The position numbers and the translations under genes were made by a program. Below the pieces are notes generated by a model. That model saw only the letters and a list, made by a program, of their open reading frames with translations. It did no database searches and was not told where the DNA came from. Shown one piece after another: positions 28,593-37,515 of a stretch of 64,000 nt of DNA (the stretch's first letter is position 1; every line of letters starts with the position of its first letter). The DNA is from Streptomyces sp. NBC_00443 (GTDB lineage Bacteria; Actinomycetota; Actinomycetes; Streptomycetales; Streptomycetaceae). The stretch covers positions 3,472,001-3,536,000 of the forward strand of contig NZ_CP107917.1 in assembly GCF_036014175.1 (NCBI RefSeq). Reading direction: 5' to 3'.

Positions 28593-29375
28593 TCAGAGGT
28601 TCTCGTTGCGTGCGAAGTACCGCTCGAACCCCACCATTTCCTTGCAGCGTCGCACGATCTCGCGCTTGTAATACTTCTGGTAGAGCCTCGAATCGTCAGT
28701 GACGCTGTATGACGGTAGCAGTACGGTCCTGGGTACTTCGCTGTCGTTCCGGCCGCTGAAGTGCGGGGTCAGCGAGTGGAATACCAGTACGTCACCGGCT
28801 TCCAGTGCCGGGACCTGGATGCTGGACACGTCCAATTGATTCGGGTCGCAATCGCCTTCGGGATTCTCCGGGGGGCCGGGAATCAGCTGCTGATGACTGC
28901 CGCGATAGAACGCGATACCACCGGAGCGCTCATCGCTGGGGTACAGATTGACGACCACGGTGCACAGCAGGTCCGGGTCCGTGTCGAGCCACTTCCAGTA
29001 CAGGAAGTCCTGGTGGGCGGCATAGCCGTTGACGCCCGGTTCCTTGCGGATCAACTTGCACTTGAGGAGTTCCGCGGAGCCGCCGAGTATGGTCGCCAGC
29101 GCATCCATCAGCGCGGGACTCGTGGCGGCCTCCGTCAGCTTCGGAGATATGTCGAGGACCGGGTCGAGGCGATCGAAGGCGTACGTACCGTCCGGTCCGC
29201 GCCGGAACTCCGTGCGCAGGTTGAGGTCGTCATCCAACCCGTCCAGGTTCCAGAGGCGCTCGCATTCGCTCCGGAAAGCAGCGATCTCGTCGCTCCCGTA
29301 CAGGCCGGGAAGGACCGTGAAGCCGTCTTTCCAGTACTGCTCCGTCTTCTCCGCCAGATCCGCGACAGAAGTCAT
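28593..29375 (-). CDS. Phytanoyl-CoA dioxygenase family Fe(II)/2-oxoglutarate oxygenase
   Basis: The 260-residue PhyH-fold protein carries the iron-binding facial triad HQD (GYAAHQDFLYWKW, near residue 119) and a distal His in VFHSLTPHFSGRN, followed by an Arg for 2-oxoglutarate. PhyH members in natural-product operons usually hydroxylate a free amino acid or small acid. The ATG overlaps the argH2 stop (ATGA). Within this operon it may hydroxylate the ornithine- or arginine-like building block. That is inference. Confidence 0.87.
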   Translation of the reverse strand: MTSVADLAEKTEQYWKDGFTVLPGLYGSDEIAAFRSECERLWNLDGLDDDLNLRTEFRRGPDGTYAFDRLDPVLDISPKLTEAATSPALMDALATILGGSAELLKCKLIRKEPGVNGYAAHQDFLYWKWLDTDPDLLCTVVVNLYPSDERSGGIAFYRGSHQQLIPGPPENPEGDCDPNQLDVSSIQVPALEAGDVLVFHSLTPHFSGRNDSEVPRTVLLPSYSVTDDSRLYQKYYKREIVRRCKEMVGFERYFARNENL

Positions 29376-30796
29376 CGCTTGTCCCCCGCTTCGTTTTCTG
29401 TGTCTCTCCGGTCCGAGAGGCGTGCCTTGAACTCGGCTACTCGTGAACGCAGTTGGGCGGCCGCCTCGAGCACACGGCTCGGCGCTGTTCCTCCCTGGCT
29501 GTCGCGCGCGGCGACCGACGCCTCAACGGTGAAGTCCGGCCATTCGGGGAAGGCCAGACGCGGGTCGATCCCGCGCCGTGACTCCAGCGACAGCTCGCCG
29601 AGCGAGCAGCCCTGTTCGCCGGAGAGGCGCACCATCTTCGTCACGAGATGGTGGGCTTCCCGGAAGGGGATCCGCCGCTCGCGCGTCAGCCAGTCCGCCA
29701 GATCGCTGGAGGTGACGAAGTCGACGTCAGCGGCTTTGCGCATCGCGTCGACGTTCGGCTGCATCAGAGTGGCGAGTGAGATCGCGGCGTCCAGGGACAG
29801 CGCCAGAGTGTCCGCGGTGTCGAACAGCGGCTCCTTGTCCTCCTGAAGATCCCGGAAGTAGCTCAGCGGCAGCCCCTTGACCACGGCCTGCAGCGCGTGG
29901 AGGTTGCCCATAACTCTGCCGGCCTTCCCGCGCACCAGCTCCGCCGCGTCCGGGTTGCGCTTGTGCGGCAGGGCCGACGACGAACTGACCAGTTCGTCGG
30001 GCAGCGAGATCAGTCCGACAGGCTGGGACGACCAGAAGACGATCTCTGCGCCGAATCGCGAGAGGTCGAGGGCGACGGACGCACCGGCGCTCAGGAAGTC
30101 GAGCGCGAATCCCCGGTCGCCGACGCTCTCCAGGGAGTTGGCCGTCGGTCGGCCGAACCCCAGGCTCCGCGCCACGATGTCCCGGTCGATGGGAAAGCCG
30201 GTGCCGGCCAGTGCCCCGGATCCCATCGGGCACTCGTCCTGCAGCGCGCGTACGAAGCACATCCGCTCGACGTCACGCAGGAACGTCTCCGCATAGGCAA
30301 GGCACACATGGCCGAAGCTCAGCGGCTGCGCGATCTGCAGATGGGAGAATCCGGGCATGACGGTCGCAGCGTGCCTTTCGCCCTGTGCGAGCAACGCCTC
30401 CGCCAAGGCCAGGATTCTCGTGCCCAGTTCGGTCACCTGGTCGCGGATCCAGAGCCGCAGCGCGGTCACGGCGAGATCGTTGCGAGCACGCGCGGTCGCC
30501 AGCCATCCGGCGTCGGCACCGAGCCGCGCCTCCAAGTACTCCTCTACCGCCGTGTGCACGTCCTCGGCGTCCGGGTCGAGCGGCTCCGCTCCCGACCGGA
30601 TCTGCTCCTTGAGCTCCTCCAAGCCTTGGTGCAGCCCGGCCGCCGCGTCCGGCGGAACGATCTGCTGCTTCAGCAGCATCGTGACGTGCGCGTGAGAAGC
30701 GGCGATGTCGTACAGGGCAAGTCGCCGGTCGTAGTGCGCGGTTGTGCCGATCGCCGCCATACGCTCCGCGGCCGTGGACCGCTGGTCGAGGGTCAC
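29372..30796 (-). CDS. Divergent argininosuccinate lyase homologue 2
   Basis: The 474-residue protein belongs to the same superfamily as argH1 but has altered motifs. TARARNDLAVTALRLW replaces the RSRNDQ region, MPGFSHLQIAQP has Ser where the catalytic-region Thr of THLQ is normal, and [15 protein letters not shown] replaces [12 protein letters not shown]. The catalytic Ser, Lys and Asn of the signature loop are kept, so elimination chemistry is probably retained with a changed substrate. GTG 30796 overlaps the argF stop by four bases. It may release fumarate from a different aspartyl adduct than argH1. Confidence 0.82.
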   Translation of the reverse strand: MTLDQRSTAAERMAAIGTTAHYDRRLALYDIAASHAHVTMLLKQQIVPPDAAAGLHQGLEELKEQIRSGAEPLDPDAEDVHTAVEEYLEARLGADAGWLATARARNDLAVTALRLWIRDQVTELGTRILALAEALLAQGERHAATVMPGFSHLQIAQPLSFGHVCLAYAETFLRDVERMCFVRALQDECPMGSGALAGTGFPIDRDIVARSLGFGRPTANSLESVGDRGFALDFLSAGASVALDLSRFGAEIVFWSSQPVGLISLPDELVSSSSALPHKRNPDAAELVRGKAGRVMGNLHALQAVVKGLPLSYFRDLQEDKEPLFDTADTLALSLDAAISLATLMQPNVDAMRKAADVDFVTSSDLADWLTRERRIPFREAHHLVTKMVRLSGEQGCSLGELSLESRRGIDPRLAFPEWPDFTVEASVAARDSQGGTAPSRVLEAAAQLRSRVAEFKARLSDRRDTENEAGDKR

Positions 30797-31812
30797 GAAA
30801 GGACCCGCCCGGCCGGGCGCCGCGCGATCTCGTCCAGCTGGCGGTCGAACGCCTCGGGGGCGCCGGCGTTCGCGGCTGCCGCGAGGTCGGCCCAGTCCGG
30901 ACGGAGGCAGAACAACAGCAGCGCCCTGGCGATGTGCAGCCGCGCGACGGCTTCCGGGTAGATCATCGACTGCGGTCCGTCGATGACTTCGGGCACCACC
31001 TCGTCGCCCCGGTACGCAGGCAGGTTGTGGAGGAAGATCGCGTCCGTACGGGCCTGAGCCATGAGTTCGGGCGTGACGCGGTAGGGCGCCAGCTGCTCAC
31101 GGCGCAGGTCCGCCTCGTCGGCCTTGTTCATCGGGATCCAGGCGTCGGCGACCACCACCTGCGCGTCCTTGACGGCGACCTGCGGGTCGGCGGTGGCCGT
31201 GAATCCAGCCAGGTGATCGGTCTGGTCCGCCGGCAGCGCCATGCCCTCCGGCGTCGCGCAGGTGAACTGCGCACCGACCTTGGCGGCGGTCTGCGCCAGC
31301 GACAGGGCGATGTTCGTCCCATCCCCGACGAAGGCGATGTTGATTCCCTCCACGGCGCCGAAGTGCCGCTTCACGGTCAGGAAGTCGCAGAGCGCCTGCG
31401 TCGGGTGGTGCTTGTCGCACATCCCGTTGATGAACGGAACCGGGGACAGCTCGCAGATCTGTTCCTGGGCCGCGAAATCGTAGATGCGGCTCAGGAGCAC
31501 ATCATTGAACCGGCCCGCGACATTCACAAAGTCGGGCAGGTGCTCGGTCTTCGCGGCATGGCGCCCGACGCGTGCTTCCGCGCCGTTGTAGTGGATCGCC
31601 TGGCCGCCGAGATCGCCGATTGCCCGCTCGAACGCGGTCCGCGTGCGCAGCGACGTCTCATCGAAGATCATTCCCATGCATTTCCCGCGCAGCAGGGCGG
31701 GAAGGTGACCGAAGCGCTGTTTGTGCTCTTCCAGCGAGTCGGCGACCGCGATGACGTCGAGGACATCGGATGCCGTGAGGTCGTCGATCGTCAGCAGCTG
31801 CTTCCGGGTCAC
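30793..31812 (-). CDS. argF: Ornithine-carbamoyltransferase-like enzyme with altered substrate-binding motifs
   Basis: A 339-residue transcarbamylase. The carbamoyl-phosphate site is conserved in outline (SLRTR at 54-58, HPTQ at 136-139, VGDGTN at 162-167). The amino-acid site is not: the ornithine-loop motif D-x-x-x-SMG of OTC is DAWIPMN (223-229), and the HCLP motif is HNLP (262-265). It should carbamoylate an amine, probably not ornithine itself. GTG 31812 overlaps the argG stop (GTGA). A resistant or insensitive OTC is another possible role. Confidence 0.85.
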   Translation of the reverse strand: MTRKQLLTIDDLTASDVLDVIAVADSLEEHKQRFGHLPALLRGKCMGMIFDETSLRTRTAFERAIGDLGGQAIHYNGAEARVGRHAAKTEHLPDFVNVAGRFNDVLLSRIYDFAAQEQICELSPVPFINGMCDKHHPTQALCDFLTVKRHFGAVEGINIAFVGDGTNIALSLAQTAAKVGAQFTCATPEGMALPADQTDHLAGFTATADPQVAVKDAQVVVADAWIPMNKADEADLRREQLAPYRVTPELMAQARTDAIFLHNLPAYRGDEVVPEVIDGPQSMIYPEAVARLHIARALLLFCLRPDWADLAAAANAGAPEAFDRQLDEIARRPAGRVLS

Positions 31813-33032
31813 GCGATGCCTCCCTGGACCACGTTGCCCAGCTGGCGCAGGCGCAGGGCGTTGAGGCGAATGAACCCGGTCGCGTCACTCTGCCGATACC
31901 CGCCGCCTGCTTCGAAGGTGACCAGATCCTCGCTGTAGAGGGAGTGCGGGCTCTTTCGGCCCTCGACGATCACGTTCCCCTTGTAGAGCTTGAGGCGTAC
32001 GGTGCCCGTGACGCGCTCCTGGCTTTTGTCGATGAGCGCCTGGAGCATTTCGCGCTCCGGGGCGAACCAGTAGCCGTTGTAGATCAGTTCCGCATAGCGC
32101 GGCATCAGCTCGTCCTTGAGATGCGCCTCTCCTCGGTCGAGCGTGATCGACTCGACGGCGCGGTGCGCGTGCAGCCAGATGGTTCCGCCAGGGGTTTCGA
32201 ACAGCCCACGGCACTTCATACCGACGTACCGGGTGTCGACGATATCGATCCTGCCGATCCCGTTCTCCGCGCCGAGCTCGTTCAGGCGGGTGAGCAGGGA
32301 CACCGGGTCCAGCGCCTCGCCGTCGATCGCGACGGGGTCGCCTTTCGCGAACTCCACCTCGATCGTGGTGGGCCGGTCTGGGGCCTCTTCCGGGGACTTG
32401 GTGCGGACCCAGGCGTCGTCCTCGGGCGTGAGCCAGGGGTCCTCAAGCGACTTTCCTTCGCACGAGATGTGCAGCATGTTGGAGTCCGCCGAGTACGGCG
32501 CCTCACCGCGCTTGTCCTTGGCGACGGGGATGTCGTGCCGGTCGGCGAACTCGATCAGCTGGGCACGGCCGGCCATGTCCCATTCCCGCCATGGCGCGAT
32601 CACCTGGATGTCCGGGGCTAGGGCGTAGTAGGCCAGCTCGAAGCGCAGTTGGTCATTGCCCTTGCCGGTCGCGCCATGCGCCACCGCGTCGGCGCCCACC
32701 TCACGCGCGATCTCTATCTGCCGCTTCGCGACGAGTGGCCGGGCGATGGGCGTTCCCATCAGGTAGTTCCACTCGTACGCGGCGTTTCCGCGGTACATCG
32801 GGAAGGCGTAGTCCCGGACCAGTTCGTGCCGAAGGTCCTCGATGTAAATGTTCTCAGGCTTGACGCCAAGCGCCAGGGCCCTTTCCCTGGCGATTTCCAG
32901 CTCCTCGCCCTGGCCGAGGTCAGCGGTGAACGTGACAATTTCGGCCCCGTACTCGATCTGCAGCCATTTGAGAATGACCGAGGTGTCGAGTCCCCCTGAG
33001 AACGCCAGGACAATTTTGCGTGGCTTGCTCAT
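31809..33032 (-). CDS. argG: Argininosuccinate synthase homologue, first gene of the operon
   Basis: A 407-residue protein with the PP-loop [17 protein letters not shown] at the start, [39 protein letters not shown] and a C-terminal [14 protein letters not shown]. It adenylates a ureido group and adds aspartate. Its motifs look like the proteobacterial/plant-type ArgG rather than the primary Streptomyces enzyme I remember (GCTGKGNDQVRFE, VAIGWIAEE), which supports horizontal origin. ATG 33032 has AGGGAG twelve bases upstream. It heads the eleven-gene operon. Confidence 0.88.
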   Translation of the reverse strand: MSKPRKIVLAFSGGLDTSVILKWLQIEYGAEIVTFTADLGQGEELEIARERALALGVKPENIYIEDLRHELVRDYAFPMYRGNAAYEWNYLMGTPIARPLVAKRQIEIAREVGADAVAHGATGKGNDQLRFELAYYALAPDIQVIAPWREWDMAGRAQLIEFADRHDIPVAKDKRGEAPYSADSNMLHISCEGKSLEDPWLTPEDDAWVRTKSPEEAPDRPTTIEVEFAKGDPVAIDGEALDPVSLLTRLNELGAENGIGRIDIVDTRYVGMKCRGLFETPGGTIWLHAHRAVESITLDRGEAHLKDELMPRYAELIYNGYWFAPEREMLQALIDKSQERVTGTVRLKLYKGNVIVEGRKSPHSLYSEDLVTFEAGGGYRQSDATGFIRLNALRLRQLGNVVQGGIA

Positions 33033-33532
33033 ACCTGAAAAATCTCCCTCAGCTTATTTGATAGCGGGGCGTCGGCGGTGTCGGTCACGCCGGTATGGTT
33101 GCGGGCAGCGTTTCGGCCGCCACGGCGCTCTATCGGTATCTCGCTGGGAAACCCGTCGGGCTGCAACCGTTGCGTGGAACGAAAAGCAAGAAACTGTCGT
33201 GGTCTTCGTTTTCCCCCGCCGCCCCCGTTGCACAGACCCGCCAGTCAGCCCAGGCCAACAGGCAGTGGTCACCTTCCCGAAGCCGGATGCCGCCCCCCGT
33301 GACGAGGACTGGTCGAACTCCACGTCACGGTCGGCCTGTTGAGCCTCGGATGAACTCACCGCAGCAACAGGATGGATGAATGATCTTGAGGCAGCAAGGC
33401 TCCCGGAAAATCATCTCATCATGTGAGAAATTCGAGTCGATTGCGCGCAAGTAGGCGGTAGTCCACCAGTTGAGGGCGTGGGCGAACCGCTTCGATCTGA
33501 CACCAGCGCACGGTTTTCTCAATGAGCTTCTT
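33033..33532. promoter_or_regulatory. 500-bp upstream region of the arg-like operon
   Basis: This must hold the operon promoter on the minus strand, but I cannot pick clear -35/-10 boxes and see no convincing ARG-box-like operator. Short frames on either strand look non-coding. The part near 33400-33530 has lower GC and may belong to the neighbouring IS5 remnant. Confidence 0.4.
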
Positions 33533-34148
33533 TCATCCTGTGTTTGTGCAAATCAGGAGCGTGTGGACGGCACGGACGATGGGGCTGAGGCGGTTGGTGG
33601 AGCAGCGTGCTCTGCGTAGCAGGCGCCAGGAACTTGAGCTGTGCGAAGGCGCGTTCGCCGGGTGCGCGTAGACGGCGTGGTCGCGGTTGTACTGCCGGTA
33701 GTGCTCGGGCAGTTCGCGGTGTCCGTAGTAGGGGGTGCGGATGGTGGCGCCGGCGCCTGGGTAGGCGCGGTCGGCCAGGATGAGGATCTGCCGGGTCAGG
33801 CAGGCTTGAACGATGCCGTGGGCGCGAGCTGCGGTCAGGGCGTGGGTCCGTCCCGGCGTCGTCCGCGAGAACCAGAGCGGTGTGCCGTCCGAACGTGCGA
33901 TGACCTGCACCGTCATGCCGTGCCTCTTGTGTTTCTGGGAGTAGTAGGGCTCGTCCGCGGCGATGCGGTCGGTCGGGATCAGAGTGCCGTCGACGATGAC
34001 GAAGTCGCCCTCGCCCACGCCCACCAGGGCCTCGTGCAGGCCCGGCGCCCAGGCCGCCAGGACCTCGACGGTCTCATCCACGTACCGCCACGCCGTCGCC
34101 TCCGACACCCCGAAGCCGGCCACCGCCTGGGCGAACGGGGCCTCCCCC
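33533..34148 (-). pseudogene. Truncated IS5-family (DDE_Tnp_4) transposase remnant
   Basis: The surviving frame contains FGVSEATAWRYVDETVEVLA, IVDGTLIPTDRIAADEPYYS and LADRAYPGAG, the first two-thirds of an IS5-type DDE transposase. The N-terminal 80 or so residues are missing because the IS3 element begins at 34149. Around 33624-33668 the conserved LRAPGERAFAQLK block, with the catalytic Glu, is in another frame, and the frame then returns at SWRLLRRARCSTNRL. The gene is dead. Confidence 0.8.
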
Positions 34149-34208
34149 TGAGTGGTGGACATGCTGATACCGGATCTGCTTGATCCGGAGGAAGCGAGAA
34201 GACCGCCG

Positions 34209-34553
34209 ATGGCGATGAAGGACTATTCGGACGAGTTCAAGGCCGATGCGGTGGCCCTGTACGAGTCCACACCCGGGGCGACCTACAAGAGCATCGCCGC
34301 TGACCTGGGCACCAACCGGGCGATCCTGCGTGAGTGGGTGCTGCGGGACCGTGAACGCCGTGGCGTCAGCGCCGCGGCTGCGAAGCCGGCCGCCCAACGT
34401 CGGGAGGCGGTGCCGTCCGCTGGTCCGGACGAGCGGGTCCGTCAGCTGGAGGCCCGGGTGGCCGAGCTCGAGGCGAGTGAGCGCAAGCTCGCCACCGAGC
34501 GGGACATCCTCCGCAAGGCGGCCAAGTATTTCGCCGGAGAGACGAACTGGTGA
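34209..34553 (+). CDS. IS3-family transposase OrfA
   Basis: A 114-residue helix-turn-helix protein (YSDEFKADAVALYESTPG, SIAADLGTNRAILREWV) with a C-terminal leucine-zipper-like coil (RQLEARVAELEASERKLATE) and ending KAAKYFAGETNW, the standard OrfA end. ATG 34209 is chosen; GTG 34152 at the very end of the element would add 19 residues. It overlaps orfB by four bases (GTGA). Confidence 0.88.
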   Translation: MAMKDYSDEFKADAVALYESTPGATYKSIAADLGTNRAILREWVLRDRERRGVSAAAAKPAAQRREAVPSAGPDERVRQLEARVAELEASERKLATERDILRKAAKYFAGETNW

Positions 34554-35446
34554 TCCGCCGCTTCCAGTTCGTTGACGACCACCGGGACACCTACGAGGTG
34601 AAGCGGCTCTGCCAAGTCCTGGACGTGAACCGGTCCAGCTACTACAAGTGGCTCGCCGGCGCCCAGGCCCGGGCTGCCCGGCAGCACCAGGACCGGGTCC
34701 TGGCCGAGGAGATCCGTCAGGTCCACAGCGAGTCCGGCGGCGCCTACGGCTCCCCGCGGGTGACCGCCGAGCTCCGCGGGAAAGGGCGGCGGGTCAACGA
34801 AAAGCGGGTTGCCCGGATCATGCGGACGTTCTCCAGCACCGGCATCCGCCTGCGCAGACGCGTGCGCACCACCGTCCCGGACCCGGCCACCTCACCGGTC
34901 CCGGACCTGTTCCAACGGGACTTCACCGCCACCGAGCCGGGGCGCAAACACATGGGCGACATCACGTATCTCCCCCTGGACAACGGGGAGTTCCTCTATC
35001 TCGCGACCGTGCTGGACTGCTTCAGCCGCAAGGTCGTCGGCTGGTCCATCTCCGACCACATGCGCACCGGCCTGGTCGCCGACGCACTGCGGACGGCAGC
35101 CGCGACCCGCGGCGGCCTGGACGGTGCCGTGTTCCACTCCGACCACGGGGCCCGGTACGGCTCCCGGGCCTTCGCCGACCTCTGCGACCAGCTCGGGGTG
35201 ACCCGGTCGATGGGCGCGGTCGGCACCAGCGCGGACAACGCGGCCTGCGAGAGTTTCCACGCGTCCCTGAAGCGCGAGACCCTCCAGGGCGCTCGCGACT
35301 ACGGCGACGCCAGCACCTGCAGAAAGACGGTATTTGCCTGGCTGGCCCGCTATAACACCCGCCGCCGGCACTCCGCCAACGGCCACCTCAGCCCCAATGA
35401 ATACGAACGCCGACACCACACCGCTGAACTCACGCTCGCCGCGTGA
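34550..35446 (+). CDS. IS3-family transposase OrfB (integrase core)
   Basis: A 298-residue DDE transposase with an HTH_21 segment (YEVKRLCQVLDVNRSSYYKW) and catalytic residues in HMGDITYLPL, AVFHSDHGARYGS and DNAACESFHASLKRE. The C-terminal RYNTRRRHSANGHLSPNEYE is typical. It is probably made by coupling or frameshifting from orfA. No disruption is seen, so the element may be active. Confidence 0.9.
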   Translation: MIRRFQFVDDHRDTYEVKRLCQVLDVNRSSYYKWLAGAQARAARQHQDRVLAEEIRQVHSESGGAYGSPRVTAELRGKGRRVNEKRVARIMRTFSSTGIRLRRRVRTTVPDPATSPVPDLFQRDFTATEPGRKHMGDITYLPLDNGEFLYLATVLDCFSRKVVGWSISDHMRTGLVADALRTAAATRGGLDGAVFHSDHGARYGSRAFADLCDQLGVTRSMGAVGTSADNAACESFHASLKRETLQGARDYGDASTCRKTVFAWLARYNTRRRHSANGHLSPNEYERRHHTAELTLAA

Positions 35447-35491
35447 TCAATAACCGCGTGCCCACCTTCACGGGGAAGGCCCGACGCCGTT

Positions 35492-35774
35492 CTCGACCCA
35501 ACACGGTGTCAAGGGTGATGAGTTCGAAAATGTGGTCGTCGTCATCGACGACCGCCTCTGGAACATGTCCAGCATCAGTAAAATGCTCGCGGGTACCGAC
35601 TCCGCGGACCGCTCCCAGCGCTCGCGCAACCTCTTCTACGTCAGTTGCTCACGAGCCCGACACGGCCTGGCTGTGGTCTTCCTCGACGATCTACCCGAAG
35701 AGGCAGAAGCCACCGCACGCGCCTGGTTCGCCTCTGGCGTCATCCATCCGCAGAAGCGACAGCAAGCCCTATGA
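35492..35774 (+). pseudogene. C-terminal fragment of a UvrD-like ATP-dependent helicase
   Basis: The frame reads GVKGDEFENVVVVIDDRLWN near its start and SRNLFYVSCSRARHGLAVVF later. These are helicase motifs V and VI of UvrD/REP-type proteins (HxxKGxEF, YVxxSRA). All upstream motifs are missing, and the break falls about 20 bp after the IS3 right end, so the rest was lost with the insertion or an associated deletion. Confidence 0.78.
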
Positions 35775-35874
35775 GCCGACACGGCACCACTCGGACTCGC
35801 TACGACGGCCCCTGGTTGGCTACACCTCCAGCCGCCCGCTACGCGCCTCGTTCGAAGAGTGATCGCTCGTGGCG

Positions 35875-37389
35875 TCAGCTGCCGTAGAGGGCGGGGAGAT
35901 CGACCAAGAGGAGGTCGTCCCGGCGATCGGCCAGGTCGACCAAGTCGGGGTAGAAGCCGTGCAGGGAGTACAGAGCCAGGGTGGAGGCAGTGGTGTCATA
36001 CCCCTGGTCAGCGAGCAAGGCACGGATACGTTCCAGGCGCTCCAGGTCACCGGTCCCACGGCGGGCGGCCGTCGCCTTGGCCTCGCCCAGCAGCGCGATC
36101 CTCGCCCGAGGGGCTTGCGGGCGCTCACCGGCAGCAAGAGCGATGACATCGACCTCGTGCTTCGTCCGGGCGGCCTGGTCCGCGACCTCGGTGGTGCCGA
36201 CCGGGCCGGGCAGTCCACCGGGCAACAGGGTATGCGCGTAGCGGCGGGTGAAATCGCGGGCCAGGTCCTCGAAGTGCGGCCCGAGGATCTTGGAGTTGAA
36301 GGTCGGAGCGGCCTGCTGCCACACCTGCTCGGCGAAGCCCTGCTCCACGGCGGCGGCCTGCGGGAGGGTGACGAGCTGATTGAAGCGGATGACGGGGTCG
36401 GCAAGGGTGATGACGGGGTGCTTGGAGCGCAGGATGTCCTGTTCCCGCCGGATGTAGCCAGTGGATTCCAGGACTCCGAGCGGGTGGGCAACCGCGTTGC
36501 GCGGACGTTCCAGGGCCGCACCGATCTTGCTCGGGGTGGTGGCACCATTCGCGATCGCGGTGAGGATGTCGTAGTACAGCGTGTGCTGTGTGATCCTCGG
36601 GTCCTCGCGCAGCAGGTACTCGGTCTCGGTACGCGAGTACACCGCCCGCCCCGGGTCGAGCAGTGTCCGGGTGAGCCAGGTGTCGAAGCCGTCGTCCGGA
36701 TGCGGCCGGGCAGCCACCGGTCGGTAGCCCGGGGCGCCGCCCAGGACCGCGTGCACCTTCAGTGCGGTCAGTGGGTCGGCGATCTGCCAGAAGGTCCGGC
36801 TGTCCCGGTAGTCGAAGGCACCCAGCCGTAGATCGACCACGGCACGTCCCCGCAGCGGCTTGGTCCCCGAGAGCAGCTCATGCATGACGCTCATCGCCGA
36901 GCCGCACAGGATCAGCCGCGGACCCGGCCCGGCACCGGGCCACGCGCCGCGCTGGCGCTCGTCGTAGAGCTGCTGCAACAGCCCCGGGATTTCAGGCGAG
37001 TGCTGGAGCAAGTACGGCAACTCGTCGATCACCAGGAGCGGGTGAGCCGAACGGGCGGTCACGTCAAGGGCGTTGGACAGAACATCACGCCAGCCGGTCA
37101 GACGCAGGCTCCCTGGCCGCAGGCCGGCGTGAGTGGCTACCGCATCACTGAACCGCTGGATCGCGGGCAGCCGTCCCTCCTCCCGGACCGCTGTGACGTA
37201 CAGGCCGCCGACCTGCTCGGACAGGGCCTGCAGAAGGTACGACTTCCCATGCCGCCGCCGCCCCGACACGATGCCGAGCCGCATCGCCGGATCCGGGTCG
37301 GTGAGGAACTCCGCGAGCAGACCCCACTCCCGGTCCCGGTCGACCACGTCGTCCGGCTTGGCCAGCTTGGCCGGCAGGCTCTTCGTCAC
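35875..37389 (-). CDS. AAA-type ATPase with C-terminal DUF234-like domain
   Basis: A 504-residue protein. Walker A is SGRRRHGKSYLLQALS near residue 42, Walker B is LLVIDELPYLLQ, and LILCGSAMSVMHELL is the sensor-1 region; these are features of archaeal-type ATPases (PF01637). The C-terminal part (ADPVIRFNQLV, FEDLARDFTRRYA, VDVIAL then LLGEAKATA) resembles a DUF234/PD-(D/E)XK-like nuclease fold with D and ExK. GTG 37389 has GGAGGG upstream. It lies at the right end of the island next to a helicase fragment. Function unknown; defence or toxin roles have been suggested for relatives. Confidence 0.78.
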   Translation of the reverse strand: MTKSLPAKLAKPDDVVDRDREWGLLAEFLTDPDPAMRLGIVSGRRRHGKSYLLQALSEQVGGLYVTAVREEGRLPAIQRFSDAVATHAGLRPGSLRLTGWRDVLSNALDVTARSAHPLLVIDELPYLLQHSPEIPGLLQQLYDERQRGAWPGAGPGPRLILCGSAMSVMHELLSGTKPLRGRAVVDLRLGAFDYRDSRTFWQIADPLTALKVHAVLGGAPGYRPVAARPHPDDGFDTWLTRTLLDPGRAVYSRTETEYLLREDPRITQHTLYYDILTAIANGATTPSKIGAALERPRNAVAHPLGVLESTGYIRREQDILRSKHPVITLADPVIRFNQLVTLPQAAAVEQGFAEQVWQQAAPTFNSKILGPHFEDLARDFTRRYAHTLLPGGLPGPVGTTEVADQAARTKHEVDVIALAAGERPQAPRARIALLGEAKATAARRGTGDLERLERIRALLADQGYDTTASTLALYSLHGFYPDLVDLADRRDDLLLVDLPALYGS

Positions 37390-37515
37390 TCGCCCTCCTA
37401 CACCTCGACCACGACTGTTTCTGTCTAAGTCTACTTCGACAGAATTCGTCGTACTCAAATTCTCCCTGCACCCACCTCGCACACCACCTTCACCGACCGA
37501 GCCAAGGATTGGATA

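Larger units (their letters stand above)
34149..35470 (+). mobile_element. Complete IS3-family insertion sequence, 1322 bp
   Basis: The element carries overlapping orfA and orfB. Imperfect terminal inverted repeats are seen: the left end starts TGAGTGGTGGACATGC, and the right end read inward starts TGAAGGTGGGCACGC. No matching target duplication flanks it (CCC on the left, CGG on the right). The left side is an IS5 transposase and the right side a helicase fragment, which suggests a deletion after insertion. Confidence 0.82.

Noticed and set aside
33095..33379. 94-codon plus-strand frame upstream of argG
   Set aside because: Ser/Pro/Arg-rich, no ribosome-binding site, and it lies where the operon promoter should be.
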